DNA from: CAWBJP01 sp963789165
Lineage (GTDB): Bacteria; Actinomycetota; Acidimicrobiia; IMCC26256; BP-133
Assembly (NCBI GenBank): GCA_963789165.1
Contig: CAWBJP010000003.1
Location: 744,001-808,000, forward strand
Direction of reading: 5' to 3'
DNA length: 64,000 bases
Shown: one piece after another, positions 17,929-29,344 of the stretch
How positions within the stretch are numbered: the stretch's first letter is position 1
How the letters are laid out: every line of letters starts with the position of its first letter
The notes under the pieces: model-generated
What the model was told of the DNA's origin: nothing
The model's database searches: none
The model's input: the letters and a program-made list of their open reading frames with translations, nothing else
Made by a program: the position numbers and the translations under genes

Positions 17929-19208
17929 CTCACCGCCGCACCGGGTGCTGAACTGTCGCCGGCCGGTGGCTCCGGGTGGAGACGCACCCGGCGGATGGCC
18001 TGGCGGTCCACGGCCAGCACCTCGATCCTCCACCCGTCGACGGCGACGGCCTCCCCCGGCTTCGGGAGGTGGCCGAACCGGTCGAGGACCAGGCCGGCCA
18101 CCGTCGAATAGGCGTCGTTCTCCGGCAGGTCGATCCCGAGGTCGACCAGGTCGTGCATAGGGAATGAGCCGGGCACGATGACCGACCCGTCCGGCTGGCG
18201 CTCAGCGGCCTGGACGTCGCGATCGGCCTCGTCGTAGATCTCCCCGACGAGCTCCTCCACCAGGTCCTCCACGGTCACGATCCCTTCCGTCCCGCCGTAC
18301 TCGTTGACCACCAGGGCCAGCGACTGGCGGTTGAGCTGAAGCTGGCGCAGCGCTTCCAGCGCGCTCAGGGTCTCGGGCACGGCGAGGGCGACGGCGGCCA
18401 CGTCGCCCACCGGACCCTCGAAGTCGACGAGGTCCCGGATGTGGACCACACCGTCGGCATCGTCGAGATCCTCGGTGAAGACCGGGGCCCGGGAATGACC
18501 TCGGGCCCGCAGCTGGCGGCGGGCGTCGGCGGCCGGGGTGTCGGCCTGGAAGGCGAGCACCTCGGGGCGGGGCACGAGAACGTCCCGCACGATCCGCTCG
18601 GCGATGTCGAAGGCGCCGGCGATGATCTGGCGCTGCAGAGGGCTGAAGGCGATGCGGCCGGCGAGATCCCGGACCTCCTCTTCCGGTATGGGCGGGCCCG
18701 TCGCCCTCGGGTCGCCGCCCATGAGGCGGACGGCCACGTCGGTGGACCGGGCCAGAAGCCAGATAACAGGGCCGGCCAGGCGGGCCAGGAGGCCCACGGG
18801 CCGGGCGGCCATGAGCGCCCAGCGTTCCGCCCGCTGCATGGCCACCCGCTTGGGCGCCAGCTCGCCCACCACCAGGGTGAAGAAGGTGAGCACCATGGTC
18901 ACCAGGAAGATGGCCGCCGGCCGGGCCGCGCCCCCCAGGAAGGCGAGCGGTTCGACAAGGGGTTCGGCCAGGGAGACGGCCGCCGTGGCCGAGGCCAGGA
19001 AGCCGGCCAGGGTGATGCCGATCTGGATGGTGGCCAGGAACCGGGTCGGGTCCCGGGCCAGCTCCGCCACTCGCCGGCCGCGTTCGCCGCCTTTGCGCTC
19101 GAGCCGGTGCAGTTGGCCCTCCCGCAGCGACACGAGCGCCAGCTCGGTACCGGCGAAGGCCGCGTTCAGGAGGATCAGGGCGGCGATGAGAGCAAGGTCG
19201 AGGGCCAA
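17925..19208 (-). CDS. CNNM/CorC (HlyC)-type transporter-associated protein
   Basis: 427 residues from TTG 19208 (MALDLALIAALILLNAAFAGTELALVS). Layout of the CNNM/CorB family: an N-terminal membrane domain with four hydrophobic segments (up to about 160), a CBS pair (VRDVLVPRPEVLAF..HSRAPVF; LVVNEYGGTEGIVTVEDLVEELVGEI) and a C-terminal CorC/HlyC domain (GWRIEVLAVDRQAIRRVRL). The family is linked to Mg2+ or Co2+ efflux and is sometimes annotated as hemolysin. A longer open frame extends upstream to 19979 but is antisense to the ABC ATPase gene and is not credible. Confidence 0.88.
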   Translation of the reverse strand: MALDLALIAALILLNAAFAGTELALVSLREGQLHRLERKGGERGRRVAELARDPTRFLATIQIGITLAGFLASATAAVSLAEPLVEPLAFLGGAARPAAIFLVTMVLTFFTLVVGELAPKRVAMQRAERWALMAARPVGLLARLAGPVIWLLARSTDVAVRLMGGDPRATGPPIPEEEVRDLAGRIAFSPLQRQIIAGAFDIAERIVRDVLVPRPEVLAFQADTPAADARRQLRARGHSRAPVFTEDLDDADGVVHIRDLVDFEGPVGDVAAVALAVPETLSALEALRQLQLNRQSLALVVNEYGGTEGIVTVEDLVEELVGEIYDEADRDVQAAERQPDGSVIVPGSFPMHDLVDLGIDLPENDAYSTVAGLVLDRFGHLPKPGEAVAVDGWRIEVLAVDRQAIRRVRLHPEPPAGDSSAPGAAVS

Positions 19209-19277
19209 CTGGCCGCCGATCCTAGGGTGTCGCCCCCAGGGCGATGAGGTGCAGGGCCATGGGTAGTGTGCGCCGCC

Positions 19278-20070
19278 GTGACGGCGGTGCTGACCTACTC
19301 CGATGTCTCCCTGCGCCTCGACGGCACCGGCCGGGCCGTCCTGGACGGGATCGACTGGTCGGTGGGTCCTGGGGAACGGTGGGTGATCCTGGGTCCCAAC
19401 GGCTCGGGAAAGACCTCGCTGCTGCGCTTGGCCGGCGGCTGGCTGTTCCCCACCTCGGGCACGGTGGACGTCCTCGGATCGCGCCTGGGTCGGGTCGACG
19501 TGCGCCGCCTGCGGCGCCGGATCGGTTTCGCCAGTGGCGCCTTCGTCTCCGCTCTGCGGCCCGGGGTCCTGGCCGAGGACGTGGTCATGACCGCCCGCTA
19601 CGCCGCCACCGAGGCGTGGTGGCACACCTATGACGAGGCCGACCGGGACCGGGCCCGCCAGCTCCTGGCCCGGATGGGATGCGCCCACCTGGTGGGCAGG
19701 CCCATCGCCACCGCCTCCGACGGCGAGCGCCAGCGGGTGCAGCTGGCCCGGACGTTGATGGTGGCGCCCGACCTGCTGCTGCTCGACGAGCCCACCGCCG
19801 GCCTCGACCTGGGCGGGCGGGAGGCCCTCGTCGCCCGCCTGGGGGAGCTGGCCGCCGACCCGGCCTCGGCTCCCACCGTGCTCGTCACCCACCACGTCGA
19901 GGAGGTCCCGCCCGGGCTTCACCCACGCCCTCCTCCTCCGGGACGGCCGGGTGCTGGCCGCCGGGCCGCTGGCTGACACCCTCTCCGCCGAGACGCTCTC
20001 GGCCTGCTTCGGCCTTCCGGTGACCCTCGAGCGCCGGGGCGACCGCTACGTCGCCCTGGCCGCGGGATAA
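19278..20070 (+). CDS. Stand-alone ABC transporter ATP-binding protein, one frame break
   Basis: ATPase of about 263 residues: Walker A LGPNGSGKTS, signature region ASDGERQRVQLA (SDGE in place of SGGE), Walker B LLLLDEPTAGLDL and switch His in VTHHVEEV. As written it runs off frame at about 19912; shifting one base there gives GFTHALLLRDGRVLAAGPLADTL and a stop at 20068-20070. The start is GTG 19278 or GTG 19266. There is no permease alongside. It is similar in style to single ATP-binding proteins that resemble the ModF/metal-uptake group; role unknown. Confidence 0.78.
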
Positions 20071-20150
20071 CCCGGCCCCGCTACCCCCTTCCTGACCGCC
20101 TTTCGCAGTATGCTTCAGCCACGGCGGCCACAGGAAAGGACTCCTGCCCC

Positions 20151-21296
20151 ATGCAGCCCAAGTGGTCCCTGCTCCCGCTGATGACGGCGCTCAGTCTTCT
20201 CGGCTCGGCCCCCGTACAGGCCGAGGGCGCCACGGTCACGACGGTGGCGGGCAAGAGCCCGGCCGGCTTCTCCGGCGACGGCGGACCGGCGGCCGAGGCG
20301 CAGATGCACGAGCCCCGGATGATGACCTTCGCCCCCAGCGGCGACATGTACATCGCCGACACGTTCAACCAGGTGATCCGCAAGGTCGACACCGCCGGCA
20401 CGATGAGCACGGTGGCCGGCAGGTTCACCGGCTTTGTGCCCCGCGACGAGGCCGACTGCGTCCCGAACTTCAGCGGCGAGGGCGGGCCGGCCACCGAGGC
20501 CACGCTCAGTTGCCCGCACGGCGTGGCCGTGGACACCGCCGGCAACGTCTACATCGCCGACTCCGCCAACCACGCCATCCGCCGCGTGGATCCGTCCGGC
20601 ACGATCGTGACGGTGGGCGGCGCCGGAGGCAGCGCCGGCGACTCGGGAGACGGGGGGCCGGGCACCGAGGCCCGCATCCAGGGCCCCAAGGGCATCGTGC
20701 TCGACGGGCGCGGCGGGCTGCTCATCGCCGATTCGGGCAACGACCGGGTGAAGCGGCTCGATCTCGCCTCCGGGGTCATCACCCTGGTGGCGGGCACGGG
20801 TGATGCGGGTGGGGCGGGCGACGGCGGCCCGGCCACCGAGGCCCAGCTGGTCGAGCCCCGGACCCTGGCCGTCGGTCCGGACGGCTCCATCTATATCGCC
20901 GAACCCAAGGCCCATCGGGTCCGCCGCGTCGACCCGCAGGGGATCGTCAGCACCTTCGCCGGCACCGGACGGGCCGGCTTCTCCGGCGAGGGCGGGCCTG
21001 CGGCACGGGCCGCGCTCAACTTCCCTCGGGGCGTAGGGACCGACGCCGCCGGCAACGTCTACATCGCCGACTCGCTGAACCAGCGCATCCGCCGGGTCGA
21101 CGCGGCCGGCGTGATCACCACGGTGGCCGGTCGGGGGAAGGCCTGCTACTTCTCGACAAGCAACAACTGCGGTGACGGCGGCCCGCCCCTCGAGGCCGGC
21201 TTCGCCACCCCCCGAGCGGTGGAAGCCACCGCCGCGGGCGACCTCTACGTGGCCGACACCTTCAACGAACGCATCCGCCGCGTCACGGTGGGATAG
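20151..21296 (+). CDS. Secreted NHL-repeat beta-propeller protein
   Basis: 381 residues with signal peptide (cleavage after VQA). About six NHL repeats follow, each with the pattern FSG(D/E)GGPA.EA....P.G.....G..YIAD..N..IR(R/K)VD, plus the intervening TTVAG strands. NHL propellers of this type are secreted or cell-surface and often bind other proteins or carbohydrate; no catalytic residues are visible. Start ATG 20151 with an AGGAAAGGA-type site upstream. Confidence 0.85.
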   Translation: MQPKWSLLPLMTALSLLGSAPVQAEGATVTTVAGKSPAGFSGDGGPAAEAQMHEPRMMTFAPSGDMYIADTFNQVIRKVDTAGTMSTVAGRFTGFVPRDEADCVPNFSGEGGPATEATLSCPHGVAVDTAGNVYIADSANHAIRRVDPSGTIVTVGGAGGSAGDSGDGGPGTEARIQGPKGIVLDGRGGLLIADSGNDRVKRLDLASGVITLVAGTGDAGGAGDGGPATEAQLVEPRTLAVGPDGSIYIAEPKAHRVRRVDPQGIVSTFAGTGRAGFSGEGGPAARAALNFPRGVGTDAAGNVYIADSLNQRIRRVDAAGVITTVAGRGKACYFSTSNNCGDGGPPLEAGFATPRAVEATAAGDLYVADTFNERIRRVTVG

Positions 21297-21424
21297 GTCC
21301 TACCGCCCCAAAACGGGGCGATCGCGCCGTCGCGGGGAGGGGAGCACAGGCTCCGGCCCGAATTTCGAAGCGACATCTCGCGGGCGGAGCGAGGGCCTGG
21401 CGCAGCGCAGACGGAGGTTGGGGC

Positions 21425-23592
21425 GTGACGAGCAGGAGAACCATCGCGGCGGTGGCCGCCCTGGGGCTGATGGCGCTCGTGCCGTTGACCGGGGCCAAGG
21501 GCGCCGGGGTCGAGGCCGACGGCAACAGCACCACGTCGTGCTCCAGCCTGAGCACGGTCGCTTGTGCCACGCGCACCATCAGCTCCGACGGCAGCCGCGT
21601 CGTGTTCACCTCCGAGGCCACCAACCTGGTTGATGGCGATACCAACGGCCTCACCGACATCTTCCTGGCCGTCGTCGCCGACGGGTCCCACACGCTCCAG
21701 CGGATCAACGTCCCCGACCCCGCCGCCGGCGGCAGCGGCTCGGAGGCCGGCGGCGCCAGTGGCGCCGCCACCATCAGCCCCAACGGCGAGTGGGTGGCCT
21801 TCGAGTCGGCGGCCGCCAATCTGGTGGGCAGCGACGGCAACGGCGCCATCGACATCTTCCGCTACCACGCCCCCAGCGGCCACCTGACCCGGGTCAGCGT
21901 CCCCGACGGGGCCACCGGCCTGGCCGAGGGCGACGACGACAGCTTCGCCCCTTCAGTGGCCGACGACGGGTCCGTGGCCTTCACCTCCACCGCCGGCAAC
22001 CTCGTCCCCGGCGGCGTGTCCGTCGATGAAGCCGTGTACGTCCGCAGGTCCACCCCGGCCGGCACCCTCGCCGCCGCCCCCGGCGCCGACGCCTCCTACC
22101 GCCAGGCCTCCATCAGCGCCGACGGCACCCTGGTGGCCTTCAGTTCCGGCGCCACCAACCTCGGCGGCCTCGAGGACCCCGGCCACGACAGCGACATCTT
22201 CGTGGCCACGGTCGGCGCCGGCACCCAGCGGGTCACCACCGACGCCCGGGCCGAGGACCCGTCGCTCCGCCCCGACGGCCTGTCGGTGGCCTTCGTCGCC
22301 GACACCGACGCCGACAGCCGCGACGACCTCGTCCTCTCCACCATCGACGGCCTCTCCACCCTGGTGGTGGGTGACTGCCCCTGCGACCCGGCCAACGACC
22401 GCCCCACCGTGGCTCCGTCGCTGGTGGGGGGCAACATCGTCGCCTTCCATTCCGCCGCCCCCCTCGCCGCCCCCGTCACCAGCGAGCAGGTCTGGGTGCG
22501 GGACGGCTCCGCCACCGTGGCCCTGGTGAGCCAGGCCCCGGGCGGCCCCCTGCCCAACGGCAGCAGCCGGTACATCTCCCTCTCCGGTGACGGAAGCCGG
22601 GCCGTCTTCACCTCGGCCGCCACCAACCTCGTGGCGGACGACACCAACCGCAACGTCGACGTGTTCCTGCGCCAGCTGCCCGGCGGTGGCCTGGTACGCC
22701 TGTCCATGCGCCCGGGCTCCTCACCGGGACCGATCACACCGCCCACCACTCCGCCCACCTCGCCGCCGACGTCGACGGATATCACCCCCTTCGTCGCCCC
22801 ACCGGTGACGGCGGCGCTCGACCCGCCTTCACCGGCGTCGTGCGGACCGGGTACTGGATGCTCGACGGGGACGGCCACGTCTACGGCTTCGGCACGGCCC
22901 GAATGCTGGGCAGCCCCGTCAACGATCTGGGCAACACCCACGCCTCCGACATCGAGCCGACACCGTCGGGCAACGGCTACTGGGTGGTCGACCGTCGCGG
23001 CCGGGTGTACGGCTACGGCGACGCCGCCCACTTCGGCAACGCCGACCGGGTGAACTTCGACAAGGACGAGAAGGTGACCAGCATCTCGTCGACCGCCACC
23101 GGGCGGGGCTACTGGATCTTCACCACCCGGGGCCGGGTCCTGGCCCACGGTGACGCCAACCACTACGGCGACATGACCGACAAGAAGCTGAACGGTCCCG
23201 TCCTGGACTCGATCCCCACCGCCTCGGGTCGCGGCTACTACATGGTCGCTTCCGACGGCGGCATCTTCACCTTCGGCGACGCCCGGTTCTTCGGCTCCAT
23301 GGGCAGCCAGCGGCTCAATGCCCCGGTCCAGTCGCTGGTGCCCGACGGTGACGGCGTGGGCTACTGGCTCGTGGCGGCCGACGGTGGCGTCTTCACCTTC
23401 GAGACGCCCTTCCGGGGTGCCATGGGTGACAAGATCCTCAACAAGCCCGTCACCGGCATGGTGCCCTTCGGCAACGGCTACATGATGGTGGCGGAGGACG
23501 GCGGCATCTTCAACTTCTCCAACCTGCCCTTCCTGGGCTCGCTCGGGGACAAGCCCCCCGTCGAACCCGTCGTGTCGGTCGCCGTCCGGTAG
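21425..23592 (+). CDS. Secreted TolB/PD40-like propeller with C-terminal GYW/FGDA repeat module, one frame break
   Basis: Starts at GTG 21425 with a signal peptide (MTSRRTIAAVAALGLMALVPLTGAKG). Residues about 30-430 contain PD40-like repeats (ISSDGSRVVFTSEATNLVDGDTNG, ISPNGEWVAFESAAANLV, LSGDGSRAVFTSAATNLV) as in TolB-type propellers. A Thr/Pro linker follows. Between about 22800 and 22840 the frame slips by one base and the product continues RTGYWMLDGDGHVYGFGTA, the six-repeat module shared with three other proteins here, to the stop at 23590-23592. Joined length about 722 residues. No lipobox; probably released or surface-attached. Confidence 0.8.
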
Positions 23593-23655
23593 AGCTAGGG
23601 CCGTCAGGTAAAGACAGGGCCGTCAGGTAGAGCCAGGGCCCCTAGTCTTCGGGGC

Positions 23656-24459
23656 GTGGACCGCTTTTCGCTCCAGGGCCGCTGCGCCGTCGTGACCGGC
23701 GCCTCCCGGGGCATCGGTGCGGCCGTCGCCGCCGCCCTCGACGAGGCCGGGGCCAGGGTCGGGCTCGTCGCCCGCGACCAGGGCCGGCTGGAGGACGTGG
23801 CCGCCGGCCTGGCCCATGACCCCGTCGTGATCCCCGCCGACCTCGCCGACCCGGCCGCGCCGGCCGCGGCCGCCGCTTCCGCCCTCGAGGCCCTCGGCTC
23901 GGTCGACGTCCTGGTCAACAACGCGGCGGCCGCGGCCCGGCTCCCGACCCTCGAACTCGACGCCGACCTCATCGACGGCCTGCACGCCGTGAACGTGCGA
24001 GCCCCACTCCTGCTCATCGCCGCCCTGCTCCCCTCGATGCTGGAACGGGCCAAGCTGGATCGGGCCAAGCTGGGTCGCGGCAGTGGCTCGATCGTCAACC
24101 TGTCGTCGGTGTCGGGGGTGGTGGGGACCCCACGGCGGGCCGCCTATGCCGCCACCAAGGGAGCGGTCGACGCCTTCACCCGCTCCCTGGCCATGGAGCT
24201 GGGACCGCAGGGCATCCGGGTGAACTCGGTGGCCCCCGGCGTGGTCGACACTGATCTGTGGGCGAAGAACAAAGCCATCCCCGGCGTCGTGGAGCAGATC
24301 GAGGCCCAGACGCCGCTCCGGCGCTGGTCGACCCCTGACGACATCACCGGGGTGGTGGTGTTCCTCGCCTCCGACGCCGCCCGCTTCGTGACCGGCGAGA
24401 CGATCTGCGCCGACGGGGGCATGGCTCGCTGCCTCGATCTCTACGGCGGTCCGGTGTGA
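23656..24459 (+). CDS. Short-chain dehydrogenase/reductase
   Basis: 267 residues. Classical SDR: NAD(P)-binding TGASRGIG, NNAA motif, catalytic Ser in NLSSVSG, YAATKGA with the Tyr and Lys, and C-terminal FVTGETICADGG. Substrate not predictable. Start GTG 23656. The stop overlaps a GTG in the META-protein frame, and both genes run in the same direction. A short insert after the catalytic helix (ERAKLDRAKLGRGSG) is unusual but not in the active site. Confidence 0.9.
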   Translation: MDRFSLQGRCAVVTGASRGIGAAVAAALDEAGARVGLVARDQGRLEDVAAGLAHDPVVIPADLADPAAPAAAAASALEALGSVDVLVNNAAAAARLPTLELDADLIDGLHAVNVRAPLLLIAALLPSMLERAKLDRAKLGRGSGSIVNLSSVSGVVGTPRRAAYAATKGAVDAFTRSLAMELGPQGIRVNSVAPGVVDTDLWAKNKAIPGVVEQIEAQTPLRRWSTPDDITGVVVFLASDAARFVTGETICADGGMARCLDLYGGPV

Positions 24460-24497
24460 CGGGGAACCGCGTGGCGGCCCGGGTCGTCAAACCAGGC

Positions 24498-25301
24498 ATG
24501 CGTACCAGACTGCCTTTCGCCAGCCTCCTGCTCCCCGTCCTCCTGCTCGCCGGCTGCGGCAACCCCTCGACCACGGCCCAGGCCGGCAAGCAGGCGGACG
24601 GCCCCTGGGGCCGGGACTTCCTCTCCACCGGTGTCACCGAAGCCGGGAAGGACCGCCCGCTGGTGGCCGGGAGCCGGATCCGGCTCGGCTTCACCGACGA
24701 CGGGCGCCTCGTGGCCAACGCCGGCTGCAACAGCATGAGCGGTCAGGCCGAAGTGCGCGACGACCGCCTCGTCGTGGCCGACCTGGCCACCACCGAGATG
24801 GGCTGCGATCCCGACCGCCACGCCCAGGACCAGTGGTTGGCCGGCTTCCTCACCACCCGTCCCCGCCTCCACCTCGCCGGGCCCGAGCTGACGCTGACCG
24901 GCGACTCCACCGAGATCCGGCTCGCCGACCGCGAAGTGGCCGACCCCGACCGCCCGCTGCGGGGCACGCGCTGGGTGGTGGACACCGTCGTCGACGGGCA
25001 GGCCGCCTCGTCCGTCCCCGAAGGCGCCGACGCTCACATCATCCTCGGCGAGGACAACGGCTTCGGCGGTTCGACGGGGTGCAACCAGATGGGGGGCACA
25101 GCCGTGGTCGACGAGGACGCCGGCACCATCACCTTCTCCGACGTGATCGCCACCAAGATCGCCTGCGACGAGGACAGGATGAACCTGGAGCGGGCAGTCC
25201 TGTCCGTCCTCGACGGCAAGGTCACCTATGAGATCTCCGCCGACCGGCTCACGCTCCAGCATCCGGACGGCAACGGACTGGGGTTGCGCGCCACTAGCTA
25301 A
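24498..25301 (+). CDS. META-domain lipoprotein (HslJ-like, two domains)
   Basis: 267 residues from ATG 24498. Signal peptide with lipobox LLLAGC. Two META/HslJ-type domains follow: the first with GRLVANAGCNSMSGQ and ATTEMGCDPDRHAQD, the second with LRGTRWVVDTVVDG, GSTGCNQMGG and IATKIACDEDRMNLE. Each has the paired cysteines usual in this family. The proteins are envelope-located, and HslJ itself is linked to heat-shock and novobiocin resistance in E. coli; the role here is unknown. An alternative start GTG 24456 would give a longer N-terminus without changing the signal. Confidence 0.85.
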   Translation: MRTRLPFASLLLPVLLLAGCGNPSTTAQAGKQADGPWGRDFLSTGVTEAGKDRPLVAGSRIRLGFTDDGRLVANAGCNSMSGQAEVRDDRLVVADLATTEMGCDPDRHAQDQWLAGFLTTRPRLHLAGPELTLTGDSTEIRLADREVADPDRPLRGTRWVVDTVVDGQAASSVPEGADAHIILGEDNGFGGSTGCNQMGGTAVVDEDAGTITFSDVIATKIACDEDRMNLERAVLSVLDGKVTYEISADRLTLQHPDGNGLGLRATS

Positions 25302-25310
25302 CTTGGGGTC

Positions 25311-26990
<1,680 letters not shown>

Positions 26991-27017
26991 GGCGGAGATT
27001 CGGCGTCACCCGGTACG

Positions 27018-27287
27018 GTGTCTCGGATGGAACCTGATCTGCGCCGGCTGCTCGACGAGTTGCATTCCGCCATCGAGCGGACCGGGGACGACGACGCGGA
27101 CCGGGCGGAACTCACCCGCCTGGTCGACGCCGTGGAACGCCGCCTTCGCGACGACGAGGACGCCGAGCGCCATGGCCACCTGGTCGACGCCCTGCACCAG
27201 GCCGAGGTCCGTTTCGAGGCCGACCACCCCGTCCTCGGTAGCGCCATCCGCCGGGCCATCGACACCCTCTCCGCCGCCGGGATCTAG
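27018..27287 (+). CDS. DUF4404 family small protein
   Basis: 89 residues, strongly acidic and helical. The N-terminal helix LRRLLDELHSAIER and the C-terminal FEADHPVLGSAIRRAIDTLSAAGI are the pattern of DUF4404 proteins, whose function is unknown. The start is GTG 27018 or ATG 27027. It lies 27 bases after ettA in the same direction. Confidence 0.75.
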   Translation: MSRMEPDLRRLLDELHSAIERTGDDDADRAELTRLVDAVERRLRDDEDAERHGHLVDALHQAEVRFEADHPVLGSAIRRAIDTLSAAGI

Positions 27288-27345
27288 AGGGCGCGCGAGG
27301 AAAGTGCCGGGAATTTTCCCCGCCGCTTCGGTACCTTAAATAGCA

Positions 27346-28329
27346 ATGGGGAAATTCCTCCTCCGGCGTCTGCTCAACTATCTGGTGCTGGTCAGCCTGG
27401 CCACCTGCCTCGGTTACTTCCTGGCTGCATCCACCCTCAATCCCCGCCAGCAGTACGAGAACCGCAACCCGCCTCCGCCGGAGGCATCCGTCGACCGGAC
27501 CCTCGACGACCTGAACCTGAACGACAAGACGCCGGTGGTGGAACGCTTCACCAAGTGGGTGAGCGGGGCCGTGAAGGGCGACTTCGGCAAGACCATCGAC
27601 GGGGGGTCGGTCAACGAGCAGATGCGCCGGCGCATGGGGGTGAGCCTGCGCCTGCTGCTCATCGGCTCCATCCTGGGGGCGCTCGTCGGGGTGGCCATCG
27701 GGGTGGGCGGCGCCGTCAGGCAGTACAACGCCTTCGACCACGTCACCACCGCCACCTCGTTCCTGATCCTGGCCACTCCGGTGTTCCTCCTGGCCGTGCT
27801 CCTGAAGTACGGCGCCGTGAACCTCAACCAGCATTTCGACACCCCTGTCCTCTACTACGTCGGCGAGTTCAACCCGTCCCTGGACGGCGGGTGGTGGGTT
27901 CACCTGGTCGACCGGTTCAAGCACCTCATCCTTCCCACCCTGTCCATCACCCTGGGCTCGGCGGCCTTCTACTCGCGGTACCAGCGCAACTCGATGCTCG
28001 ACGTGCTGGGCAGCGACTTCCTGCGCACCGCCCGGGCCAAGGGCCTGGGCAAACGCCAGGCCCTGGTGAAGCACGCGCTGCGCACCGCCGTGATCCCCAT
28101 GACCACCTTCTTCGCCTACTCCTTCGGGCTGCTCCTCACGGGCGCCACCTTCACCGAGAAGATCTTCGGCTGGCACGGGATGGGTGAATGGGTGGTCGAC
28201 TCCATCAACAAGAACGACGTCAACGTGGTGGCGGCGGTGACCGTCTTCGCCGGGTTCCTCATCCTGCTGGCCGGCCTCCTGGCCGACGTGGCCTACGCCG
28301 CCCTCGATCCCCGGGTCCGGATCAGGTGA
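27346..28329 (+). CDS. Peptide/nickel-type ABC importer permease (OppB-like)
   Basis: 327 residues, starting ATG 27346. Typical DppB/OppB: N-terminal hydrophobic segment with KFLLRRLLNYLVLVSLATCLGYFL, a periplasmic loop containing LNLNDKTPVVERFTKWVSGAVKGDFG, membrane segments, and the cytoplasmic coupling loop DFLRTARAKGLGKRQALVKHALR. First gene of a four-gene importer operon (two permeases, fused ATPase, binding protein). The promoter probably lies in 27288-27345, which is AT-richer than its surroundings. Confidence 0.92.
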   Translation: MGKFLLRRLLNYLVLVSLATCLGYFLAASTLNPRQQYENRNPPPPEASVDRTLDDLNLNDKTPVVERFTKWVSGAVKGDFGKTIDGGSVNEQMRRRMGVSLRLLLIGSILGALVGVAIGVGGAVRQYNAFDHVTTATSFLILATPVFLLAVLLKYGAVNLNQHFDTPVLYYVGEFNPSLDGGWWVHLVDRFKHLILPTLSITLGSAAFYSRYQRNSMLDVLGSDFLRTARAKGLGKRQALVKHALRTAVIPMTTFFAYSFGLLLTGATFTEKIFGWHGMGEWVVDSINKNDVNVVAAVTVFAGFLILLAGLLADVAYAALDPRVRIR

Positions 28330-28381
28330 CCCCCGGGGCAGGGGGTGTCCCCCAAGGAGCGGGGTTGCGGGTGTCCCCCGA

Positions 28382-29344
28382 ATGACATTGCCCACGGATC
28401 CCGGCCTGGTCGCCCCGGACGACCACACCATCCCCGCCGGGGCGGCGGCCTCGGGTCAGGCCGGCCCGGTCGAGGAATCGGAAGCGGGCCTGTCCCGGGG
28501 CAAGCTCGTCCTGCGCCGCTTCCGGCGCCGCAAGATCTCCATGGCCGCCCTGGGTGTCATCGCCGGGCTGTTCGTCATCGCCTTCGTGGGTCCCTACCTG
28601 TCCAAGTGGGACTACTCCAGCCAGGACTACAACGCCTTCCTCCAGCCCCCGTCGGGAACGCACTGGTTCGGCACCACCCAGATCGGCCAGGACGTCTTCG
28701 AGCGGACCATGCGGGGGCTGCAGAAGTCGCTCTTCATCGGGCTGCTCACCGCCTTCCTGTCCACCGGCACGGCGGCGGTGGTGGGCGCCTGCGCCGGTTA
28801 CTTCGGGGGCTGGGTCGAGCGGATCCTGATGTGGGTGGTCGACCTGCTCCTGGTGCTCCCCGCCTTCCTGATCATCGCCATCCTCTCCCCCACCTTCAAG
28901 AACAGCAGCTGGGTGTTCTTCGTGGTCCTCCTGGCCGGGTTCTCGTGGATGATCACCGCCCGGATCGTGCGGGGGCTGACGCTGTCGCTTCGGGAGCGGG
29001 AGTTCGTCACCGCGGCGCGCTACATGGGCGTGCCGTCCCGGGTCATCATCTTCCGCCATCTCCTGCCCAACATGTCGTCGTTCCTCATCATCGACGCCAC
29101 CATCACGGTGGGGGGCGCCATCCTGGCCGAATCCGGGCTGTCCTACTTCGGCTTCGGGATCCAGCCCCCCGACGTCTCCCTCGGAACACTCATCGCCGCC
29201 GGGGGACCGTCCGCCTTCACCTACCCGTGGCTGTTCCTCTTCTCCGGCGGGCTGCTCATCCTCACCGTCCTCGCCGTGAGCGTGGTGGGCGACGGCCTGC
29301 GCGACGCCTTCGACCCCTACAGCGAGAGCGCCAAGGCCCGGTGA
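28382..29344 (+). CDS. Peptide/nickel-type ABC importer permease (OppC-like)
   Basis: 320 residues from ATG 28382. DppC/OppC pattern: Pro-rich N-terminus, KLVLRRFRRRKISMAALGVIAGLFV, the loop with PPSGTHWFGTTQIGQDVFERTMRG, five to six membrane segments, and the coupling loop SLREREFVTAARYMGVPSRVIIFRHLLPN. The stop overlaps the GTG of the next gene (GTGA). Between the permeases (28330-28381) lie one exact and one near copy of the GGGGTGTCCCC palindrome. Confidence 0.92.
   Translation: MTLPTDPGLVAPDDHTIPAGAAASGQAGPVEESEAGLSRGKLVLRRFRRRKISMAALGVIAGLFVIAFVGPYLSKWDYSSQDYNAFLQPPSGTHWFGTTQIGQDVFERTMRGLQKSLFIGLLTAFLSTGTAAVVGACAGYFGGWVERILMWVVDLLLVLPAFLIIAILSPTFKNSSWVFFVVLLAGFSWMITARIVRGLTLSLREREFVTAARYMGVPSRVIIFRHLLPNMSSFLIIDATITVGGAILAESGLSYFGFGIQPPDVSLGTLIAAGGPSAFTYPWLFLFSGGLLILTVLAVSVVGDGLRDAFDPYSESAKAR

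Noticed and set aside
19209..19979. N-terminal extension of the CNNM gene up to 19979
   Set aside because: It would be antisense to the ABC ATPase; the TTG at 19208 gives a normal N-terminal membrane segment.
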